A stretch of 64,000 bases of DNA from Batillaria attramentaria (taxonomy: Eukaryota; Mollusca; Gastropoda; Batillariidae), in NCBI GenBank assembly GCA_018292915.2, contig JACVVK020000017.1:3396001-3460000 (forward strand), written 5' to 3'. A program made the position numbers and the translations under genes. Positions 21,769-34,200 of this stretch are shown one piece after another. Under the pieces are notes generated by a model. The model saw nothing but the letters and a program-made list of their open reading frames with translations. It had not been told where the DNA came from and did no database searches. Numbering within the stretch: the first letter of the stretch is position 1; every line of letters starts with the position of its first letter.

Positions 21769-24700
21769 ATGGCAGAGACAGCGGAGCTGATAAATTTGCT
21801 TAGAGAGCAATTGGAACAGCAGAAGGAACAAATGGAACAGCAAAGAGAGCAGATGGGTGCGTTGATGAAGATGATTCAAGTTCAGACACCGACTGGGGAT
21901 TCCAGTGCAAGTACCCGTCCTCACACGTCTACTGTTTCGACCGCCGCTATTCCACCTTTCGCTGCCTTTGACTCCACTTCAGAACTGTGGCCTGACTACT
22001 GGTCAAGGTTCTGCACATTTCTTGTAGCCAACGCCGTTCCTGACGACCGCAAGGCTCAAGTCTTCCTCACTAATCAGACTCCGGCTGTCGACAAGCAACT
22101 GGCAAATCTGGCTGCTCAACAGAATCCAAGAATGAACATCAACGATCTGACGATGGACCAAATTGTTAAGTTCATGAAAGAACAATTTGACCCAAAACTG
22201 TTCATAGTGCGAGAACGTTTCAAGTTCTGGAGCAACATGGAACGGAAGCCAGGCGAAACACTCCAGGAGCTGGCAGCCCGTATACGTCAAGACGCGGCTA
22301 CCTGTGACTTTCCTTCGATCCAAGATCCACAAGATGAAGCTCTTAGGCAGAGATTCATATGTTCTGTCAACAACGAAGCTGTCTTGAAGGCTCTTTTCAA
22401 GGTCAAGGATACCGAGTTGGATTTTGCCAAGGCTGTCAAGATCGCCATAGAGACTGAAGACGCGGCAAAGGTGGCCAAGGAAACTGTCTACGGTTCCAAG
22501 CCCAGGCCGGTCAACAAAGTCAAGGCGAACAACAAAGGGGGTCAACCAAAGAACCACCAGCAGTCTAACTCCACGACCAGCAATTCAGCAAAGTGCTACA
22601 GGTGTGGAAAGGCTCATAAGGCAACAGACTGCTTCTACAAAGACTCCAAATGCAACTTCTGTCAGAAGATAGGACATTTGGAGGCTGTCTGCAGGAAAAA
22701 ACTGCATCAACAGCAACAAGGGGGACGACAATCTGCAAAATCTTCAGTGAAAAGTATCACAAAAGCAGAGCTCGTCAAAGCCATCCTCGGCGAAGTTCCC
22801 CAAGATACTCCTAGGTTGGACGTTCCAGTCACAATCCAGGATCAACAGTTCACGATGGAGCTGGACACCGCAACCACAGGAAATTTTGTTTCTGTGCCAG
22901 TCTGGAAACAACTGGGAAAACCGAAGCTGGATGACGTCACACATCGGTATGAGTCTGCCAGCAAGCACGACCTACCAGTGTTGGGCACCTTCATGGGCCA
23001 AACAAAGGACCCAGTGACTGGTAAACAGAGCTCCATTCCCTACATCGTCACCAAGATCCCTGATCTCAACCTACTTGGACGAAACGCGATCCAGGCTCTG
23101 GGAATTTCAGTGGACAATGCCCTTGGACTGAAGAGCATAGAGAGTCAAGTCAAGAGGGAGGGTGCAAAAGAATCGCATCCGAAGACCTCCAGCACAACTT
23201 ATGTTTCTCTTCAAAAGGATTGCCACACTCTCTGCGACAAGTTCCCAGATCTCTTCAAGGAAGAATTGGGATGTCTGAAGGATTTTGAGCTGGAAGTAAA
23301 GTTCAAGTCCGACGCGAAGCCGGTTTTTCACAAGGCAAGGCCGGTTCCTTTCGCTCTTCGTGATGACCTGACGAAAGGCTACGAAGAAGGCATCGCCAAA
23401 GGAGTCTGGAAGCCAGTCCAGTTCAACGACTATGGAACACCAGTGGTTCCAATTCGTAAGACAAATAGTACAGGCGCCCTGAAGCCAAAACTGCGGATCT
23501 GTGGTGACTACTCAGTTGGGATCAACGATCAACTTGCTGATCACCGTCACCCAATGCCTCTCCCAGAGGAACTGATGCAAAAGCTGGGAGGAGGATTTGG
23601 TTACACAAAGATCGACCTCGCTGATGCCTACAACCAGATCAAGCTGGCACCAGAAAGTCAGCGCAGACTAGCCCTCAGCACTCACCGTGGGGTACTTCTG
23701 CAACAACGACTACCTTTCGGAATCAAGTCAGCACCTGGTTATTTTCAGGAGATCATGGAAAATCTGACCAGTGATCTGCCTGGAGTTGCCGTCTTCCAAG
23801 ACGACATACTCACCAGCGGGAAGGATGCCAAAGATCATCTGAGCAACCTGGAACGACTACTCACGCGTCTGAACGACAACGGACTCAGATGCCGTCGTGA
23901 AAAATGCCTGTTTGCTCAACCCAGTGTGGAATACCTTGGACACACTCTATCGGCTGAAGGAATCTCCAAAGGATCCAAAGTCGAGGCAGTCTTGAAGATG
24001 CCACCACCTACGGATGTCTCAAGCTTGAAGTCTTTTCTGGGCTCAGTACAATTCTACGGGAAATTCATCCCAAACCTGGCTACTATGGCAGAGCCGCTCT
24101 ACCGCCTGACAAAGAAGGCAAGTCCCTGGAAGTGGGGAGAAGAGGAACAAGCAGCTTTTGAACAGCTGAAGAATGTGCTTTCCTCTGATCAAGTCCTTGT
24201 ACACTTCGACCCAGATAAGCCTGTGGGGCTGGCTTGTGACGCATCCAACGTTGGAATTGGAGTAGTACTGTTTCATCGCTATCCGGATGGAAGCGAGCGC
24301 CCAATTGCCAATGTGTCCAAGACTCTTACAGCTGCAGAAAGAAACTACAGCCAAATCCACAAGGAAGCCCTAGCCATCATCTATGGTTTGCGGAAATTCT
24401 ACCAGTATCTGTACGGACGACAGTTCATACTGGTGACTGATCACAAGCCCCTGACGGCGCTGTTCGGACCAAAGAAAGGGACACCACTTCTTGCAGCTAA
24501 CAGACTAGCTCGGTGGGCCCTATGGCTGAACCAGTTCGACTACACGATCGAGTACCGGAAAACTGCAGATCACGGCAATGCAGATGCCCTCAGTCGCTTG
24601 CCTTCAGGAGACGACATCGACTTTGACAGGGAGGAGAGTGGGGAAGACACGGACATGGTGTGCGCCATCCGAGTTCTCAGTCTTCAAGTCAAACCTTTCG

Positions 24701-26034
24701 ACTCCAACATCCTTCGTCAAGAGTCAGGCAAAGATCCAGTGATAGCTACAGTGATGCGCTACGTGCGCGAAGGGTGGCCGCTGAAGCACGCTGAGATCAA
24801 CGAAGAAGTCAGAAAGTTCCAGAAGTTGTCAGATTCTCTCAGTACCTGCCACGGATGCCTCATCTATGGTACAAGAGTTGTGATTCCACAAAGCCTGCAG
24901 CCCAAGATCCTTGATCTTCTGCACATCGGACACTTCGGCATGGAACGCATGAAGCAGTTGGCAAGAACTGCAGTATACTGGCCCGGTATCGACGCTGCAA
25001 TAGAGATGACGAGTCGACGATGTGACTCATGCGGCGAACATCAAAACAAGCCATCCAAACCGCCAGTTCATCCCTGGATGTTACCAGAGAAGCCATGGAG
25101 CCGAGTTCACTTGGACCACGCCATCAACTTCATGGGCACCAACTGGCTGGTGATCACGGATGCTTACTCAAAGTACCCATGCATCCACCCAACGTCATCC
25201 ACGTCCACTAGAGCTACTCTAGACCTGCTGGAAGAAGACTTCGCTCATTTCGGATACCCACACACGTTGGTCTCCGACAATGCAACCACATTTGTTTCTG
25301 AAGAGTTCCAGAGCTGGTGCAAGGAACGTGGGATCACGCACCTGACAGGAGCGCCCTATCATCCTGCTACCAATGGAGCTGCAGAACGGCTGGTGCAGAC
25401 TTTCAAGCAAGCTCTCAGGAAGTCTTCTCTGCCCCCGAAGCGAGCACTTCAAGAGTTTATTATGCAGTACCGGAGAATGCCGACATCCTGCGGATTCTCT
25501 CCGAGTGAACTCTTGATGTCCAGGCAGATTCGGACAAGGATCGACACTTTGCTTCCCTCGCCAGCACACATAGCTCAGGGCAAGCAATCCAAGGAGGCAT
25601 CCAAAACTCAGGTGACTCCAGACTCTGGAGGTGTCGCCAAGGTGACCAGGCAATACAAGGCTGGAGATCCAGTATACGCACTGTACTATGGACCTCACCA
25701 TGCCAAGCAGCCCAGATGGGTACCAGCAGTGGTCAAGAAGTCTACGGGTACTCGCTGCTTCAACGTCAAGGTAGTTCCTCGTGGACCAGTTTGGAGACGA
25801 CACTGGGAACAGTTGCGCCCACGTTACGCTTCTGAAGAGGACAACGAACCTGGTGATTCAGCAGATGCCTCTGAGCTCCCGATCGACCATCCGATGGAGA
25901 TTCTGGTGCCACCGACACAGAACCAGAGCAGACCACGACTGCCCAGGACCAAGCCACCTGTTCCAGAGTATGGTCCAGACAACCCCAGGCGATCCAAAAG
26001 AACACCAAAACCCAGAGACAGACTTTGTTGTTGA
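21769..26034 (+). CDS. Gag-Pol polyprotein of the Gypsy retrotransposon
   Basis: A single 1421-codon ORF without a frameshift between gag and pol. The N-terminus has a Gln/Glu-rich coiled-coil-like stretch (residues 10-30). Two zinc knuckles begin at Cys276 (CYRCGKAHKATDC, one residue short of the usual spacing) and Cys295 (CNFCQKIGHLEAVC). The retropepsin-like site is at Asp366, where the usual DTG/DSG reads DTA. The reverse transcriptase has FQDD (Asp678-679) in place of the common YxDD. RNase H begins near Asp824 (ACDAS, then TDHKPL). The integrase zinc finger starts at His1052, and the catalytic triad is Asp1116, Asp1170 and Glu1206 (35 residues between the last two). The C-terminus is basic with no chromodomain seen. 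It makes the particle and the enzymes for copying and integration. The order fits Gypsy elements with single-ORF pol; the exact clade is not assigned. Confidence 0.96.
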   Translation: MAETAELINLLREQLEQQKEQMEQQREQMGALMKMIQVQTPTGDSSASTRPHTSTVSTAAIPPFAAFDSTSELWPDYWSRFCTFLVANAVPDDRKAQVFLTNQTPAVDKQLANLAAQQNPRMNINDLTMDQIVKFMKEQFDPKLFIVRERFKFWSNMERKPGETLQELAARIRQDAATCDFPSIQDPQDEALRQRFICSVNNEAVLKALFKVKDTELDFAKAVKIAIETEDAAKVAKETVYGSKPRPVNKVKANNKGGQPKNHQQSNSTTSNSAKCYRCGKAHKATDCFYKDSKCNFCQKIGHLEAVCRKKLHQQQQGGRQSAKSSVKSITKAELVKAILGEVPQDTPRLDVPVTIQDQQFTMELDTATTGNFVSVPVWKQLGKPKLDDVTHRYESASKHDLPVLGTFMGQTKDPVTGKQSSIPYIVTKIPDLNLLGRNAIQALGISVDNALGLKSIESQVKREGAKESHPKTSSTTYVSLQKDCHTLCDKFPDLFKEELGCLKDFELEVKFKSDAKPVFHKARPVPFALRDDLTKGYEEGIAKGVWKPVQFNDYGTPVVPIRKTNSTGALKPKLRICGDYSVGINDQLADHRHPMPLPEELMQKLGGGFGYTKIDLADAYNQIKLAPESQRRLALSTHRGVLLQQRLPFGIKSAPGYFQEIMENLTSDLPGVAVFQDDILTSGKDAKDHLSNLERLLTRLNDNGLRCRREKCLFAQPSVEYLGHTLSAEGISKGSKVEAVLKMPPPTDVSSLKSFLGSVQFYGKFIPNLATMAEPLYRLTKKASPWKWGEEEQAAFEQLKNVLSSDQVLVHFDPDKPVGLACDASNVGIGVVLFHRYPDGSERPIANVSKTLTAAERNYSQIHKEALAIIYGLRKFYQYLYGRQFILVTDHKPLTALFGPKKGTPLLAANRLARWALWLNQFDYTIEYRKTADHGNADALSRLPSGDDIDFDREESGEDTDMVCAIRVLSLQVKPFDSNILRQESGKDPVIATVMRYVREGWPLKHAEINEEVRKFQKLSDSLSTCHGCLIYGTRVVIPQSLQPKILDLLHIGHFGMERMKQLARTAVYWPGIDAAIEMTSRRCDSCGEHQNKPSKPPVHPWMLPEKPWSRVHLDHAINFMGTNWLVITDAYSKYPCIHPTSSTSTRATLDLLEEDFAHFGYPHTLVSDNATTFVSEEFQSWCKERGITHLTGAPYHPATNGAAERLVQTFKQALRKSSLPPKRALQEFIMQYRRMPTSCGFSPSELLMSRQIRTRIDTLLPSPAHIAQGKQSKEASKTQVTPDSGGVAKVTRQYKAGDPVYALYYGPHHAKQPRWVPAVVKKSTGTRCFNVKVVPRGPVWRRHWEQLRPRYASEEDNEPGDSADASELPIDHPMEILVPPTQNQSRPRLPRTKPPVPEYGPDNPRRSKRTPKPRDRLCC

Positions 26035-26054
26035 AGTTTGTTGTGAAACAACAA

Positions 26055-26068
26055 TTTTGGTAGGGAGG
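26055..26068 (+). promoter_or_regulatory. Polypurine tract
   Basis: TTTTGGTAGGGAGG lies directly before the 3' LTR; the purine run GGGAGG abuts the TG of the LTR, as expected for the plus-strand primer of reverse transcription. Confidence 0.7.
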
Positions 26069-26382
26069 TGTTGTAGAGATCGCGAAAAGTCACTGCATTT
26101 CGATGGAAATTTCTAGACCATCCCAGAACATGCGAGTGCAGTAACGTCAGTAGATTACGTGACCTCGGAAAGATTCCGTACTTGCCAGTATGTTACAGAA
26201 TGTTCTAGATCTGACCTGTTAGTATATAAGCAGCACTGCACAGCGTTCTGGGTTCTTCCTCTTTCATGAGTTTGTTCTTGCGCATCTTCTGTTAATAAAG
26301 TATTGGAGTTCCAGCCTGTTGTATCCCGTGTCTTCTCTGCGAGTGCACCGAGAGAGCGACATAGCAGGAGAAAAATACAACA
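26069..26382 (+). repeat. 3' LTR
   Basis: Same 314-bp sequence as 21319-21632, including TATATAA (26223-26229) and AATAAA (26294-26299). It is followed by the GGCCA duplication. Confidence 0.97.
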
Positions 26383-26387
26383 GGCCA

Positions 26388-28257
26388 GTGTCGTGGTAAA
26401 CAGAAATACTGTCGCAAGCACCAGAGTGAATAGCAGGGTGGAGGTTTGCACTTAAGTGAAAGTAGCGCTTAGCGCCAGCAGGCTTTCACTGCTTCGTCCT
26501 CCAGCCCTGCGGCGCTGAGCATTTCAGCAGAGATGGATATGTGCGCCGAGGAGTCTACCATACCATACTCCAAAACATTGCCCCTTTCCTCTTGCTGTGA
26601 GAACTGGACCTTTTGAGTAACTTGACCGTCACAGTCAAAAATACAGCAATGTAGCCGACCTGGCAGTCTGCCGGACTGGTTTGTATAGTGTTCCTCTGGA
26701 CGGTTCAGTTAGACCACTAAGGCCATCTCCAATCACATCTCGTGCGGACAATAAACCCAGCTAACCGTCTAAAGTCTAGTGGATAATTACAGTGTGATGA
26801 TGGCAGTGAAGACTGGCATCGTGCATGAGTTTAACCCATGTGCTCACAGCGCTTTAAAGGTTTTTTACAAAAATAAACAAAGGGAAAAGAAAACGTACAT
26901 CTGTATACGAACAGCGTCTTGTTTGTATGTGTGCATGATAAAACCAGAACAGTCTGCCTGATCATGTGCATGATCAACGTTTTCACCATCGTGCATGGAA
27001 CTTGGACGAACTTTAAAATGTCATGGTTGTTGGGATCTAAACCTCATTTAACCGTAAGAATGGTTTCTGCACCTGTTAATGGGTTCACAAGTACAAGATG
27101 CTCTTACTGGTATGCAGACACCTGGATTTACGGTTGTGTGCGCTTAGCATAAACAGCTGGCTCACATTTGGCACCCAATCCTTATTTTGTTTTCATAACT
27201 TACATCAGTCATCAGAAACCAATACGATCTGGGATTGTGTTGCTCTTCAGTTACTGATGGCATCAGTTATTGTGTTATTTTGGGTGGCTGCATAATCATT
27301 ATCCATGCAAGTCGAACCATTTCTTTCAAAATAATTTCACTTATGATGCTACAATGGATACACGCAAATCATTATTGTAATTACCGGCAACTTAATAAGA
27401 CACCCACAACAATATTTTTCCATCAATATTTTATTTCTTCCACAGACATTCACCATCAGAGAAAAAGAGAATACACCAGGCCCTGGCCAAGCGGTTTAAA
27501 GCAGGTGTTTCGGATGTTCATACAGCCTCACAAGGCAACAACAAATCAGCCAGTAACGATTATGACTCAGTCCCACTGGGGTAAAAATTGCATTCACGAC
27601 TGAGGTACATTGCAATAGTTTGTAAATGCTGATCCACAAAATGTGAAGGTCTCTGCACTAGTAACCAGCACCATTGAAAGATACTGCCAGGAAACAATCA
27701 TGAAGAAAAAGGAAAAAAAAAGAAAAGAAAGAGCTAAAATATGTTGTCAATAATGCCCTTTTAAAGTTCATTTCAGTGCTCTCCTGTGCACATACATCTG
27801 ATTAGTCAAATCTGTTGGTCCGCTGTGTGTTCTTTGATGATTGTACTGACATTTGGCCCAACTGAAGATGTCATGAAAATGCATTAGCAGCAAACATACA
27901 AGTCAAAAACGATTGGAGTAGGGAACATTTTGCATAACTGGCTTCCAAATGAACAAACTTAACTCTAAGACAATTCTAGACAGAGAATGTGCAGAAGTGC
28001 CGTCACAAAAAACGTGAAAGTTAAAACGAGTCAAAGTGCAGCATACTCAAAGGAAGTTTCAATGATGAGAAATGTCTACCTATCTATCTGTTTCAAAGAC
28101 AACTTTTGTTTTTTTCACAAGTAGAAAGTTTTTGGTGGTGCTTCACCTAACACAAAAATAAGACAAATTGTGAGTGGGTACAAAGTCAACCAAGAAAAAA
28201 AGAAAAAAAAAGAGAGAGAAAGAAAAGACTACGTCTGGGTGCATGTGACTAGTGTGA
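26388..28257. other. Intergenic region / 3' flank of ODC
   Basis: The first part probably continues the SINE split by the retrotransposon. I see no exon or RNA gene in the rest. The right half is expected to include the 3' UTR of the minus-strand ODC gene; TTTATT at 27430-27435 reads AATAAA on that strand. A-rich low-complexity runs lie at 27700-27735 and 28190-28230. Confidence 0.4.
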
Positions 28258-31200
28258 TCAGTTGAAGAAGCCGTCATCTTCATCCAGGACAAAGATTGGT
28301 GAGGCTGGGAGCAGATCAATGTCCACTTTTTCAAGCTGGTGGCCGGCCTTCATGATGGGCAAGCTCTTGGTGATTGGACTGCTTGCCTCCTGTCCCTTTG
28401 GTCTGTCTGGATACAAGCGGTTCCTGCACACAAACATTCACAGTAAAAATCATCCGTTCCCACTACCTCCTCTCGGGCCATCTTAGTTTTAAGACCCCTG
28501 CATTGTATTACCCATAGCTATTAAAGATGACTACCTTTCACATCTTTATACCAAAAGTTGGAAGACTTATTTAAAACGTAAACTAGAAGTTGCTGCAAGT
28601 ATCTCCTTCATCATCACTCAATGGTTGTGTCACAATCGGAACGTTTCTGTCAGGTCTTCAGCTGAGCAACAACCTTTCTGCCAGTTGTACACTAACTCTC
28701 TCCACATCTGCATAGGAAAACGCAAGCTATATATGATTTCTATGTAAAATGCTTATTCCTGCTGCTGCTTTTGAAGTTGCTTACCAGATGGTTTCAGAGC
28801 AGTGGTAGAAACAGTCGGGCCGTGGCATGCCGTTGAAGGTGGAGCCAGCACACACAGTGTAGGCACCCATGTCCGGGAAGTTGAGGTAGTCGCCAACACT
28901 GAGCTCAGGCAGCTTGATGTCCTTCAGGATCTGATCCAGCCCATCACAGGTTGGCCCCCACACACTGCATCGGAACTCCATGGGGTTCACAGGCGCCTGC
29001 AGCACAAGGCAAGAAAGTTATCTCTCTGTGGGAGGAATTTAAAAAGAAACAAACAAAAAACACTAATCCACACTAAAAACCATCCTGTGCAAGGTTTTCA
29101 TCATTGATATCTCCAGCCAGAGATGTGAGGCTACAAGATGTTGCTACTGGTGTTAAGCAGGGATTAGCTTCAGACATGGTAAGCTCATGGCTTAACAACT
29201 GAAAGTCTTTGGCATGAGGTAAAAATCGTTCATGTTGGGAGTGTGGCCGCCTGTGTGGCAGAAAACAAAGGCAATTCTGCCCTTGAGGGGGATGACCCTT
29301 GGAGTGTTCAGCTTGGAATGCCAACAACAACAAAACAACAACAGAACCATCTGAAAATATTTCTGTCAACGACCCCAAATCAAAAAATAGTGAACACTTG
29401 CATTGATCAGGGTGGCTTTCACTTCTGCATGGTCATACAGAAGGCAGTTGAATGAGCCGTAGACTCCATCATTGACATAGTACATGAAGGCACCCTTGTC
29501 CTTGACGTCCTTCTCTTCCCCATCTGCAAGGTGTCAAGATTATAGGTATAGATTTTATAGTTGGTCAACACAGCCACACAATTCAGAAAGTTAAGCCACT
29601 TTGCAGTGCTACACAGATCACTGGACATCTATACTCTTTGTGAACTCTAGGCTCACACACAAACTGACTCATGAGGCTAGTAACAGCAATAGATCTGTAT
29701 CAGTATACTGTAAAAGTTACACCCAAATACCCAACATACAGAAACACATCATACTGGTCACAACACTATCACCAAATACTGCCTTCATGCATTCTTTCCT
29801 CAGAACAAGACTGAAGATCCTGTACACCAACATCACTCTCAGTCTCAGTGCAAAGAAATTTCTATCAATATTTTATCTCACATATCTGTCAGTGATTGGA
29901 AAAATCATCAATATTTACCGTCCTCAGGAGAGCCGATGCACACGGTGCGCTTGGCAATGACATTGACACACAGGCTGAAAGCAGAGGCCACGAAGAAGCG
30001 GCCAGGCTCAGCGATGATGCGCACATTCCTCTTGGGTGGGAAGTACTTGTTGAGGGACTCGTTCAGAACGGTGGCAATCTAGTGACAAAAACCCAGCACT
30101 CAATATACACAACACCTTCATCCTTTTTGTGCAAACCTGCCCAGTCAAGTGACTAGGAAAAGAGCCAGTGCTGCGCATGGCTTGTGTGACGGTGTAGTGG
30201 AAGTGAGCAGTTAAATCCAGTAGTCTGTAGCTGGAACTGAACAACTTGATCAGTCGATCAATTCAGACACAAGATATCAAGATGCACCTAGAAACAGCAA
30301 GCCAAGCCATATCAACGTCCGTCATTAAGCCACTAACTCTAGAGAATTGTGGCAGCTGTCAGGAATACATATAAATATATACAGTCGAACCTGCCAAGGC
30401 GGTCACCTGTATAAGCCAAACCACTGTCTAACCTGGTCACCCCAGAGGATCCCCTGACACACTAGCTGTTGACATGACACCCTGGATAACCCGGTCACCC
30501 TGTCTAAGGTGGTCAGTTTGACCCAGTCCCTTGGGTGACCGCCTTACACAGGCTTGACTGTATATACATGTATAAAAATTTATACAACACAGTCTGACTA
30601 AAGTTTCCACCATTACCTCCTCAAAAGTGATGGGTGCATCAGCATGGCCTGGGAAGCCTCCCCCAATGTCAAGAAGGTCAAAATTGAAGCCCATTTTAGC
30701 ACCAGTGTCAAAGACACCTGCTGCTGTCTTGACTGCTGCTGAGAATGCTTCAGCCTCTGCTACACCACTGCCAACGTGGAAACTGAACACAGGAAAGAAG
30801 AAAGAAAAGCATTACCAACAGGATGCACATGGAACCAAAAGAAAATACTTGTAAACCACATAACTTTTTTTTTAACCTTTTGACTGCAAGTAAAAATGCT
30901 AATCACTGTCACTGTGCTGCCAAAGATTTCTGCATTAAAAAAAAAAAATTATTAAGCAAGCTGGATATTTAAAACCTTCGTGATCTGAAAAGAAAAAGGA
31001 ACCAAATTTGCAAAGAAAACAGACCTTTATAGTCCTGAAAGGCTTTTTTTCTGTACTAGCCCTTGGCTAGTGACTCAAAACAATTTTTACCAGTCAAACT
31101 AGAAAAGCTACTAGCCAAACTTCAAAGATAAAAAAGTTACAAAACAAAAACGATTTGGACCAGGAAGTGTCTCTGCCTCTGATGACCGTTCATTTGCTTT

Positions 31201-34200
31201 CGATTTGGTGCACTTCAAGAGTAGATTGCAGCTTCAAACAATAATTCGCCAAGATCATTAGCCGAGACTTGTGAGCTTCTCATCTCCAGAATCCTTACCT
31301 TCCATTAAAAGTAGTATACCCTCAACTTCATTTGAGATTCTGCACGCATTCACCTGCATTACAAGCCCACGTATCTGCCTTTCCCGTGTATTGGCATTTT
31401 GGAAAAAAAACACAACGGAGACACTGCAAAAGCCACGATGAAAGGCTTACTCAGACCAGATACACTGTTCCAACCAAGAGCTCAAAAGCCGGTAACGCAT
31501 GCGACTGCTTTCTTAATACAGCAGGGATGTTCAAATGAAGTGAAAGCACACGGTACATCAGACGCAGGTCTTACCCCTAGTCTTGCTGAATTAATTCATC
31601 TGATACTGAAAAGGCCAGAGAAGTAGCCCGGGGTATTCCAGACAGCACTACCAGGGTTAGGCAGGGACCCTACCGGTCTTGATATTATGTTACGCAAATA
31701 TGGCAGCGATCGTCAAATTTGTCAGGACCATGGTAGCCATTCGGGCTACCGCCCTGAACAAAACTGGTAGCTTTCACTCGCCCGACGGTAAAGTTGGTAG
31801 CGAAAGCGAGCGGATTTGACGATCGCTGATATAGCAACAATGATTAGCATCAAAGCATGGCAGACTATGGGTCAAATGCAAGCTGTAGCTAGTTATAACC
31901 TGAATCAATCTACCAAGAGGCCGGCTTTATACTGCACACTGTGTGAGTGTGTGTGTTACACGGCGAGTGTTTACCCCCCCCCCCCCCCCCCCATAAATTT
32001 AAAAAAAAAAAGAGAACCACACAAGACCCCAGCCAACTTCACACACGAGGCTGGGTTTTTGTAAGCCTTGAGAAGAACAGAACTGAAACAAACCTGATGC
32101 CAACAACATTGAGATCCAATTCCTGAGCCTTGGCGAGCAGGGAGCGAGCCTCATGAGGATGGCAGCCAAACTTGTTTCCCAACTCACACTGCACTTTAAA
32201 GTTGGCAGGCGGCAGGATCCGCAGCACCAGTCTGTAACAACACAGGAATCATCTTACAGTGGTGCCAAACAACATAAACATGCTTAGGAAGAACACTTCT
32301 ATTGCACAGTTCTATTGCACTTCATCCAGTGACCCATGTGTGCGATCTCTCAAAAAGTGATCTTTAGCAGAAAATCCTACCAGTGGACAACCTTGATTGT
32401 AAAGAAAGCCATCTAGTTACAGTACAATGACAAAGTAACTTAGTAAGCTTGTGCAGATTCTTATTTCTGAACATGCTTGTACCAGAGTCTGTTTTATGCA
32501 CAGTCTCCTTCACCTCTGCTTTTGCCCCCACTCCCAGATAAACTGAGATTTGAGAAATTGCAATACATGTACAAAACAGCTCTCAATCCAAAAGCAGTCA
32601 GCAACCAATAACATCTTGATTAATTGACACTTCATACAGCATGGTATCATGATCAACAGATCTATAACGATACTAGTACATACCTGGCCGTAGGAAAGGC
32701 AACCTTGATCTTGTAGAGTTCAGCCTCATTGTCAAAAGTCATGAGGTCCACATCTGACTTGGCTGCATACCGAATGAAGCTTTTCTGCTTGCAGGGATTG
32801 GCAAACACGATCCGGGATGGCGACACCCCAAGTTTCAGAACACGAGCAATTTCATCCTGCAAGACAAGAAATGATCAGACCAACAGTTATCAAATCAGAC
32901 ACAAACAGGAGGAACATTTGCATGAAAAAAAACTAGAGAGGCAAAAGCCTCCATGGCTCCCTTGTGACAAGGGTCAAGGTCATTCACAAGTGTATGTTTG
33001 TAAAGCGCTTATCACTATCTATCATCATGGCAAGTAAAGTGTCTCCGGCATTCCGAGTTCCTGGCAATATTACAATTTTCCCCCAAACAGTTTGTATGCA
33101 GCGATCATCAAATGTGTCAGGACCATGGTAGCCATTCGGGCTACCGCCATGAACAAAACTAGTAGCCCGAAAAAAATTCTGGAAGCCGGAGTGGCTGCTA
33201 GGTTCTGATTCATCTCAGAATTCCTGCTCGCCATTCGGGCTACCGCTACCGGAGCTTTCACTCGCCCGACGGTAAATTTGGTAGCGAAAGCGAGCGGGCG
33301 AGCGCATTTGACAATCGCTGTGTATGGCCTTGACCTTGGGTCAAGGTCATTAAAATGAGATCACATCAATGTCTATTATTATGCCAAGTTTGACGCCTCT
33401 AGTATTTGTAGTTCCTCTGAAAACGGTAATGTTAAAATTCACAACAGACAGCTTTAATGACCTTGACCTTCAGTCAAGGTCATTCAAAAAGGTTGGTCTC
33501 ATTGCGGTCTATCATCATGCCTTGTTTGGTGCCTCCACTGTTTGTTGTTTCAGAGAAAATGCCAAGGTTAAAGTTTCCCAAAAACAGCCTGCATGGCCTT
33601 GACCTTGATTAAAAGTCATTTAACACAGGTATATCAGTGAAGATGTTGCCAATATCTATCATCATGCAAAGTTTGATGCTTCTGGTTCTTCTAGATTCCG
33701 AAAAAATGCAAATGTAAAAATTTCCAAAAAGACTGCTTCATTGACCTTGAGCCAAGGTCATAAAAAATGGTTCGTGTGCATAGGTCTTTTCACTGTCTAT
33801 CAGCACGCCAAGTTTGGCGCCTCTGCTGTTTGTTATTTCTGAGAAAATGCCAATGTTAAGGTTTCACAAAAATAGCTTGTATGGCCTTGACCTTGACACA
33901 AGGCCATTGAATACATGTATATCTGTAAAGTTCTTATCAATGTCTATCATCATGCAAAGTTTCAAACCTCTGGTCTTTGCAGATTCCGTGAAAATGCCAA
34001 TGTAAAATTTTCAAACAGACAGCGTTTTCAAAATGATATGTTTTGAAAGGTCTTATGGTTGTCCATCAGCAAGCCAAGTTTGGTGTCTCTGCTGTTTGTA
34101 GTTTCAGAGAAAACGACAACGTTAAAGTTTTCTGGACACACACACACACACACAGACAGACAGACAGACAGACGACGGAGGGTTATTACATAGACTCCCA

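Larger units (their letters stand above)
21314..26387 (+). mobile_element. Complete Gypsy-type (Metaviridae) LTR retrotransposon with target duplication
   Basis: The parts are in order: target duplication GGCCA (21314-21318), 5' LTR, primer-binding site, one gag-pol ORF, polypurine tract, 3' LTR, and GGCCA again (26383-26387). The LTRs are 314 bp each, start TG, end CA, and I found no difference between them by eye, so insertion was recent. There is no env-like ORF. The domain order protease, RT, RNase H, integrase places it in Gypsy and not Copia. The ORF is uninterrupted, so it may be, or recently was, mobile. It sits between the KH and ODC genes. Confidence 0.97.

Noticed and set aside
22003..25803. 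Long antisense frames within the retrotransposon (for example 22003-22557 and 25219-25803)
   Set aside because: Shadows of the gag-pol codons; no motifs of their own.
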